The position numbers were made by a program, and so were the translations under genes. From Ruminococcaceae bacterium UBA6392 (GTDB lineage Bacteria; Bacillota; Clostridia; Oscillospirales; Acutalibacteraceae): a stretch of DNA of 18,559 bases. Shown here one piece after another: positions 14,620-18,559 of the stretch. Every line of letters starts with the position of its first letter. Position 1 is the stretch's first letter. Under the pieces are notes generated by a model that ran no database searches, had not been told where the DNA came from, and saw nothing but the letters and a program-made list of their open reading frames with translations. The DNA is taken from the NCBI GenBank assembly GCA_002438685.1, contig DJQG01000055.1:1-18559 (forward strand). Reading direction: 5' to 3'.

Positions 14620-15861
14620 ATGAATCTTCAGTCAGTCATTGACAAGAAGAAAGAAGCGGCCGAGTATATGGTGAGCGAGATAACCCACATATGCAAGGAC
14701 TTCGAAAAACGCGACCCCGGCTCCAAGGGCGAGCAGCAGGCATGTGAGTATATGGCGGATGTGTTGAAAAACGAGTGCGGATGCGAGAGAGCCGACATCG
14801 AGTCGTTCAAAGAGAACCCCGGTTCGTTCTTCGGCTGGATATATTTCACGATTACCTTCGTCCTCGCGGCAGTAGCTATTTCGTTTTTCTATCCGCTCGT
14901 CTCGATAATTCTTATCGTCCTCGGTCTGCTTATAGTCTTTATGCAGTTCGGACTCTATAAGAAGTTTATCGACCGCTTCTTCCCCGAAAAGACCGGACAT
15001 AACGTCACCGCAGTCAAGAGCTGCAAGGGCGAAGTCAAGCGCCGCATATTCTTCAACGGTCATCCGGATGCCGCCTGGGAGTGGCCTGTCAACTATAAGC
15101 TCGGCGGTGTCGGCTTCGAGTCTCACGCGATAATCTGCGGTGTCGGCGCTGTCTATTATCTTGTCATTTCCATAATGCTTATAGCAAAGAACGGACTCGA
15201 GTATGTCCCGTTCGATGCTTCCGAAACCCTCGGGCTTCTTCGTCTCATCGGTCTTGTGTTCGTCCCGTTCCTTATCGGTCTTTACTGGATGTGGAACGAG
15301 AACCGCATCGTTGACGGCGCGAACGACAACCTTTCCGGCTGCTATATGGGTATAGCTATCCTCAAGGCTCTCAAGGAAGAGGGCATCGAGTTCGAGAATA
15401 CCGAAGTCGGCGTTATCCTCACCGGCTCCGAGGAAGCGGGTCTGCGTGGCGCAAAGGCGTGGTGCGCGGCTCATAAGGGTGAGTTCGACGATGTCCCGAC
15501 ATTCATCTTCTCTTATGATACGATTCACGATCCCAAGTATCTCATGACCAACTACCGCGACCTCAACGGCACGGTCAAGGCGGATAAAGATGTCTCCGAC
15601 CTGTTTATGGAGGCTGCTAAGGAGCTTGATATCTCCTGCAAGAAGGGCTGGGTTCCGCCTCTCGGCGGCGCTACCGACTCCGCAGCATTCGCACAGGCGG
15701 GCTTCAGAGCGACCGGCGTCACCGGACTCAACCATAAGCTTGAGGATTACTATCATACCAGAAGAGACACCTATGACAACATGAACGAGCAGGGTCTCGC
15801 CGATTGCTTCGCAATCAGCGTCAAGGCGCTCGAGATGTTCGATAACGGTGCAAAGCAGTAA
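14620..15861 (+). CDS. Membrane-embedded M28-like metallopeptidase (second of a pair)
   Basis: This 413-residue paralogue of the preceding gene has a strong AAGGAGG 8 bases before its ATG. All M28-type ligands are again present and in order: HPD (H148, D150), GANDNLSG (D236), TGSEEAGLRG (E271, E272), FSYDTIHD (D300) and YYHTRRD (H379). Hydrophobic segments lie near 71-91, 92-110, 168-190 and 203-225, placed exactly as in the first copy, while the loops between them differ widely. Shared short blocks such as SEEAGLRG and GCDST/GATDS show common descent with considerable divergence. The lysine- and arginine-rich stretch before HPD suggests the catalytic side faces the cytoplasm. The pair may form a heterodimer; that is inference. 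It ends at a strong terminator. Confidence 0.85.
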   Translation: MNLQSVIDKKKEAAEYMVSEITHICKDFEKRDPGSKGEQQACEYMADVLKNECGCERADIESFKENPGSFFGWIYFTITFVLAAVAISFFYPLVSIILIVLGLLIVFMQFGLYKKFIDRFFPEKTGHNVTAVKSCKGEVKRRIFFNGHPDAAWEWPVNYKLGGVGFESHAIICGVGAVYYLVISIMLIAKNGLEYVPFDASETLGLLRLIGLVFVPFLIGLYWMWNENRIVDGANDNLSGCYMGIAILKALKEEGIEFENTEVGVILTGSEEAGLRGAKAWCAAHKGEFDDVPTFIFSYDTIHDPKYLMTNYRDLNGTVKADKDVSDLFMEAAKELDISCKKGWVPPLGGATDSAAFAQAGFRATGVTGLNHKLEDYYHTRRDTYDNMNEQGLADCFAISVKALEMFDNGAKQ

Positions 15862-15882
15862 ATTTTATCTGAAACAAACTGA

Positions 15883-15913
15883 CCCCGGGCTGCATTTTAC
15901 AGCCCGGGGTTTT
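15883..15913 (+). terminator. Intrinsic terminator after the peptidase operon
   Basis: CCCCGGGCTG (15883-15892) pairs perfectly with CAGCCCGGGG (15900-15909) around a 7-base loop, followed by TTTTGTG. The convergent beta-galactosidase gene ends at 15932, so it may also limit that transcript, though the minus-side T-run is weaker. Confidence 0.9.
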
Positions 15914-15931
15914 GTGCTTTGTATATGTTTT

Positions 15932-17674
15932 TTATCCCAAATCCGGCTCGGCGGTTATCTCGACCTCCGCTCTCTCGCAGCCCTCAAGCTCGAGGATGAT
16001 TATCTCATTCTCGTCCTTGAGCAGAACTCCGGGAATGTACAGTGCGCGCTGGGGACCTATCTCCCAGTAGCGGCCGATGTTGAATCCGTTTATGTATACG
16101 CAGCCCTTCTTGAACCCGTCAAGGTGAACGAAGCAGTCCTTTTGGCTCTGCGCTTTAAAGTGTCCGCGCATGAAGAGGGGATACTTGCCGCCATCGAGCG
16201 AAAAGTCAATCTTCTCGGGGTTGTCGAGCGGGAGCGTGACAACATCGTAGCCCATGAGATTCTGGTTGCCGTAGCGGATGGCGTCAATGCCCTTGCGGTC
16301 GTAGATGTGCTCGCCGTAGTTCACTCGTCCCATCGCGTCAACCAATACGCCTATCGTGCAGCCGTCCGTGCAGCCGTCGAATTTGAATGTGTCGTAGCCT
16401 TTGATTTTGTTCTCATCGCGGCGGTCAATAGTCGCCTTGTGCTCGCCGTCTATATAAATGTATGCGGTGTCGTGGACATTGGCAACGCGCAGTTCGTGCG
16501 GGTTATATATCTGCTCGAGCTTTGTCTCGTAGTAGATCATGCCGCTGTTCTGACCGAAATATTCCATGCTCTCGGGCAGGGGAACGCGGTGGCGCTCGCC
16601 GAGATTGTCGAAGTTGCTCATAAGCGACGTGCTCTCGTCAAGCTCGACTTTGCCTATCGTCTGGAGCTCCGGCGATGCGGGAAGCTCGGTCTCGGGCATG
16701 TTCTGAGCCTTGAGCAGAAGCTCTCTGACTGCATAGTAAGCGGGCGTGTAGTCGCCCCATTCGGTCAGCAGTGCGCAGTAGTCGTAGCTCGTGACCGTCG
16801 GCTGATATTCGCTTCCGTAGTTCGCTCCGGCAGTGAAGCCGAAGTTTGTGCCTCCGTGGAACATGTAGAAATTGAAGCTCGCGTCGATGTCAAGGAAGTC
16901 CTTGATCTCGCCCGCAACGCTGTCCGAGCCGCGCGTGTGGTGTTCCTCGCCCCAGTGGTCGAACCAGCCGCACCAGAACTCGGTGCACATCTTCGGGGCG
17001 TTTTCGTGGAATCTGTCCATGGCGCTGAATATCTCGGACGCGCGCGAACCGAAGTTCAGCGTCTTGAACACATCGGGGAGCGTGCCGCCGGAGAGCATGC
17101 TGTTGTCGTCGCCGTCGGAGGTGAAGAGCATAACTTTTGCGCCGCAGTCGAGCATCAGCTTTTCGATATATCTGAGATACTCCTTGTCGTTGCCGTAGCT
17201 GCCGTATTCGTTCTCGATCTGCATCGCGATTATATTTCCGCCCTCGCTCTGCTGAAGATCGCCGATCTCCTCAAACAGCCTGTGATAGAAGTCCGAAACA
17301 TGCTGCAAATATTCGAGATAGGCGCAGCGCAGGCGCATGTTTCTGTCCTTGAGCAGCCATGCGGGCAGTCCGCCGAAGTCCCACTCCGCGCAGATATACG
17401 GACCGGGTCTGACTATCGCATAGAGCCCGACCTCCTGCGCCGTCTTGATAAAACGCCTGATGTCGAACCTGCCGGTGAAGTCAAATTCGCCCTTCTTCGG
17501 CTCATGCATGTTCCAGCAGACATATGTTTCAACTGTGTTGAAACCTGCCGCCTTAAGCTTTCTGAGCCTGTCCTCCCAGTATTCGGGCATGATGCGGAAA
17601 TAGTGCATCGAGCCGGAATATATGCGGAAGCTCTCGCCGTCCATTTTGAACTCGCCGTCTTTTATAGTGAGCAT
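15932..17674 (-). CDS. Beta-galactosidase, glycoside hydrolase family 35
   Basis: This 580-residue enzyme removes terminal beta-linked galactose. The TIM barrel occupies about residues 8-320. The acid/base is E156 in IENEYG (153-158) and the nucleophile E232 in CTEFWCGWFDHWG. Other GH35 marks are SGSMHYFR (20-27), ETYVCWNMHEP (49-59) and VRPGPYICAEW (88-98). Two beta-sandwich regions follow, ending with NGFNIGRYWEIGPQ and the 'LYIPGVLLKDENEI' stretch typical of the family. There is no signal peptide, so it acts in the cytoplasm on imported oligosaccharides, like pneumococcal BgaC, which prefers Gal-beta-1,3-GlcNAc; preference here is unknown. Its own promoter lies upstream, with an AAGGGGG ribosome site about 11 bases from the ATG. 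No sugar transporter is adjacent. Confidence 0.95.
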   Translation of the reverse strand: MLTIKDGEFKMDGESFRIYSGSMHYFRIMPEYWEDRLRKLKAAGFNTVETYVCWNMHEPKKGEFDFTGRFDIRRFIKTAQEVGLYAIVRPGPYICAEWDFGGLPAWLLKDRNMRLRCAYLEYLQHVSDFYHRLFEEIGDLQQSEGGNIIAMQIENEYGSYGNDKEYLRYIEKLMLDCGAKVMLFTSDGDDNSMLSGGTLPDVFKTLNFGSRASEIFSAMDRFHENAPKMCTEFWCGWFDHWGEEHHTRGSDSVAGEIKDFLDIDASFNFYMFHGGTNFGFTAGANYGSEYQPTVTSYDYCALLTEWGDYTPAYYAVRELLLKAQNMPETELPASPELQTIGKVELDESTSLMSNFDNLGERHRVPLPESMEYFGQNSGMIYYETKLEQIYNPHELRVANVHDTAYIYIDGEHKATIDRRDENKIKGYDTFKFDGCTDGCTIGVLVDAMGRVNYGEHIYDRKGIDAIRYGNQNLMGYDVVTLPLDNPEKIDFSLDGGKYPLFMRGHFKAQSQKDCFVHLDGFKKGCVYINGFNIGRYWEIGPQRALYIPGVLLKDENEIIILELEGCERAEVEITAEPDLG

Positions 17675-17706
17675 TAATTTCTGTTCCCCCTTGGGCTTTT
17701 TAGTTG

Positions 17707-17735
17707 ATTATACAATGCCGACGATGTGCAGTCAA
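17707..17735 (-). promoter_or_regulatory. Promoter of the beta-galactosidase gene
   Basis: On the minus strand, TTGACT (17730-17735), 17 bases, then a perfect TATAAT (17707-17712), with a start near 17700. I see no clear operator or cre-like site beside it. Confidence 0.75.
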
Positions 17736-17767
17736 TAAAACAGAAGCACAGCCGGCGTTAAAATTTT

Positions 17768-17986
17768 TTATTTCAGAGCCTTCGGCTCGTCGATGAGCCC
17801 GAGAAGATAGTCGGCGGAAATGTTGTAGTAGAGTGCAAGAGTATAAAGCATCTCGGCCGGCAGAGTTCGTTCTTCGCGCTCGTAGCGTGAATATACCGTC
17901 TGCGAGGTGTTGAGCAGTTTTGCTATGTCCGTTTGGGTCAGGTCGTGATCCTCACGCATTGCCCGTATTCTTTGTGCCAGTTTCAC
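17768..17986 (-). CDS. Small XRE-family HTH regulator (first of a paralogous pair)
   Basis: These 72 residues are almost entirely a Cro/CI-type helix-turn-helix: LAQRIRAMREDHDLTQTDIA is helix 1-2, LLNTSQTVYSRYERE (residues 24-38) holds the recognition helix, and LALYYNISADYLLGL (50-64) closes the domain. There is no separate effector or dimerisation domain. The start is GTG at 17986, with AAGGAG 8 bases upstream; no ATG is available. It shares LALYYNISADYLLG and the general plan with the protein at 18175-18399. A cluster of related octamers upstream (18035-18103) overlaps its likely promoter, suggesting autorepression. It lies upstream of the beta-galactosidase but that gene has its own promoter. 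Confidence 0.9.
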   Translation of the reverse strand: MKLAQRIRAMREDHDLTQTDIAKLLNTSQTVYSRYEREERTLPAEMLYTLALYYNISADYLLGLIDEPKALK

Positions 17987-18027
17987 GAAAAAGTCTCCTT
18001 CGTTTTGTATACTGTCACAATCCTATC

Positions 18028-18056
18028 ATAATATCAAACGATACTATCGACTTTAA
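18028..18056 (-). promoter_or_regulatory. Possible promoter of the first XRE gene
   Basis: On the minus strand, TTAAAG (18051-18056, weak), 17 bases, then TATTAT (18028-18033). A GATACTAT octamer (18040-18047) fills the spacer, as expected for a repressed promoter. Confidence 0.4.
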
Positions 18057-18103
18057 CACCAAACGGTGCTATTATTAAAATATAGTACCAAGCAATACTA
18101 TTG
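18035..18103. promoter_or_regulatory. Operator-like octamer array upstream of the first XRE gene
   Basis: Four copies of RRTRCTAT: GATACTAT (18040-18047), GGTGCTAT (18065-18072), GGTACTAT on the minus strand (18082-18089) and AATACTAT (18094-18101). Three of them lie in longer 15-base direct repeats beginning CAARC (18035, 18060, 18089). Two cores are themselves palindromes, CGATACTATCG and CAATACTATTG, which suits a small dimeric XRE repressor. Confidence 0.65.
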
Positions 18104-18150
18104 CGATGTGTGAATAGCAATTCGGATTCTTTTTCAATCGGCATATACCA

Positions 18151-18175
18151 AGAAAATAACCGCCTGTGCGGCGGT
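18151..18175 (-). terminator. Intrinsic terminator of the second XRE gene
   Basis: ACCGCC (18159-18164) pairs with GGCGGT (18170-18175) around a 5-base loop; on the minus strand TATTTTCTT follows. The stem begins at the last base of the TGA stop codon. Confidence 0.75.
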
Positions 18176-18399
18176 CATTTAATCTTTCGCGGCTCGTTCG
18201 TAATACCCAAAAGATAGTCTGCGGAGATGTTGTAGTAGAGCGCAAGAGTTTTTATATGGTGGCTCGGTATATCTCGCACACCGCGCTCGTATGCGCTGTA
18301 ATACTGATAGGTTGTGTTGAGTACTTCTGCAATTTCCTTTTGCGTCTTTTCCCGATCCTCGCGGATGTCGCGCAGTCTCTGATAATAGTATTTTTGCAT
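18175..18399 (-). CDS. Small XRE-family HTH regulator (second of a paralogous pair)
   Basis: This 74-residue single-domain Cro/CI-type protein has RLRDIREDREKTQKEIAEVL (8-27) as helices 1-2, NTTYQYYSAYERG (28-40) as the recognition region, and LALYYNISADYLLG (52-65) as the closing helices. It is clearly a paralogue of the protein at 17768-17986, but the recognition helix differs (TTYQYYSAY versus TSQTVYSRY), which fits the different repeats beside each gene. A GAGGG lies about 11 bases before the ATG. It is divergent from a gene starting at 18539, and the two promoters share overlapping -35 boxes within a three-repeat array. This is the layout of a repressor controlling itself and a neighbour. 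Confidence 0.9.
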   Translation of the reverse strand: MQKYYYQRLRDIREDREKTQKEIAEVLNTTYQYYSAYERGVRDIPSHHIKTLALYYNISADYLLGITNEPRKIK

Positions 18400-18438
18400 A
18401 ATTTCAGCAGCCCTCTTTTGTCAGTTTTGCTGAATTGT

Positions 18439-18467
18439 ATCATATGTGATTAGTATTTACTTGACAA
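18439..18467 (-). promoter_or_regulatory. Promoter of the second XRE gene
   Basis: On the minus strand, TTGTCA (18462-18467), 17 bases, then TATGAT (18439-18444). The -10 lies within repeat 1 of the array. Confidence 0.65.
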
Positions 18468-18489
18468 TTAATCATATGTGGTTTATTAT
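18461..18489 (+). promoter_or_regulatory. Promoter of the gene starting at 18539
   Basis: TTGACA (18461-18466), 17 bases, then TATTAT (18484-18489). Its -35 overlaps the opposite-strand -35 by five bases, so the two polymerases should compete. Confidence 0.7.
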
Positions 18490-18538
18490 ATAATTAAACT
18501 AACCTTATGTGGTTATAAAATAAGACGGAGGGAAAAAT

Positions 18539-18559
18539 ATGAAAAACAAAAACCTGAAA
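18539..18559 (+). CDS. Start of an unidentified gene, cut by the window edge
   Basis: An ATG at 18539 follows GGAGGG by about 6 bases and a clear promoter, and the next six codons read KNKNLK, rich in lysine and asparagine. Only seven codons are visible, so no function can be proposed. It is the probable main target of the divergent XRE repressor. Confidence 0.6.

Larger units (their letters stand above)
18438..18514. promoter_or_regulatory. Three-repeat operator array between divergent promoters
   Basis: Three 14-base direct repeats of AATCATATGTGGTT type start at 18438, 18470 and 18501, spaced 32 and 31 bases (about three helical turns). Repeat 1 contains the minus-strand -10 box, repeat 2 fills the plus-strand spacer, and repeat 3 lies downstream of the plus start site. 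The second XRE protein is the natural candidate binder. Confidence 0.75.

Noticed and set aside
14632..15756. A 374-codon minus-strand open frame opposite the second peptidase.
   Set aside because: The opposite strand carries a complete metal-ligand set and a strong ribosome site; this frame shows no recognisable domain.
15848..17677. A 609-codon plus-strand open frame covering the beta-galactosidase gene.
   Set aside because: It mirrors the GH35 gene on the opposite strand, has no ribosome site or family motif and has biased valine- and alanine-rich composition. It is a by-product of codon bias.
1..18559. CRISPR arrays, tRNA or rRNA genes, insertion sequences and attachment sites.
   Set aside because: I looked for regular spacer-separated repeats, cloverleaf-like sequences, transposase motifs and terminal inverted repeats and found none; the repeat arrays at the right end are operator-like.

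Overview
The window looks like a chromosomal segment of a Gram-positive anaerobe of the Clostridia type, probably an uncultured gut lineage. Most genes have purine-rich AGGAGG-like ribosome sites, promoters fit sigma-A consensus, and the gene content is typical: a YtrA-type GntR regulator with an ABC transporter, an AgrC/AgrA-like two-component pair, a BspA-type leucine-rich-repeat surface protein and a clostridial-style ThyA. GC is moderate in the genes and drops sharply near the right end. I see no rRNA, tRNA, CRISPR array, insertion sequence or integrase. No gene-free stretch exceeds 300 bases.

Layout, left to right. (1) 1-2083, minus: gntR(ytrA-like)-ABC ATPase-ABC-2 permease (cut by the left edge), behind a promoter with overlapping palindromic operators. 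(2) 2346-3803, plus: a lone, divergent PTS EIIC-like membrane protein. (3) 3851-7031, minus: lplA-pyridoxamine kinase-thyA-folA, a tight operon whose products converge on lipoate, PLP and folate (one-carbon) chemistry. (4) 7161-12665, minus: LytTR response regulator-GHKL histidine kinase-large BspA-like protein, each overlapping the next. The promoter sits inside a long inverted repeat. (5) 12807-13013, minus: a 68-residue hydrophilic protein of unknown function, divergent from (6) 13202-15861, plus: two tandem M28-like metallopeptidase paralogues with membrane segments inserted into the catalytic domain. (7) 15932-17674, minus: a cytoplasmic GH35 beta-galactosidase. (8) 17768-18559: two small paralogous XRE repressors, each next to its own array of short repeats. 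The second is divergent from a gene whose first codons start at 18539, an arrangement like a phage or mobile-element switch.

The items most worth following up are the membrane-embedded M28-like peptidase pair, the coupling of an Agr-like two-component system to a BspA-type protein, and the XRE switch, whose target gene lies just beyond the window. All function calls come from reading motifs by eye; no database search was possible.
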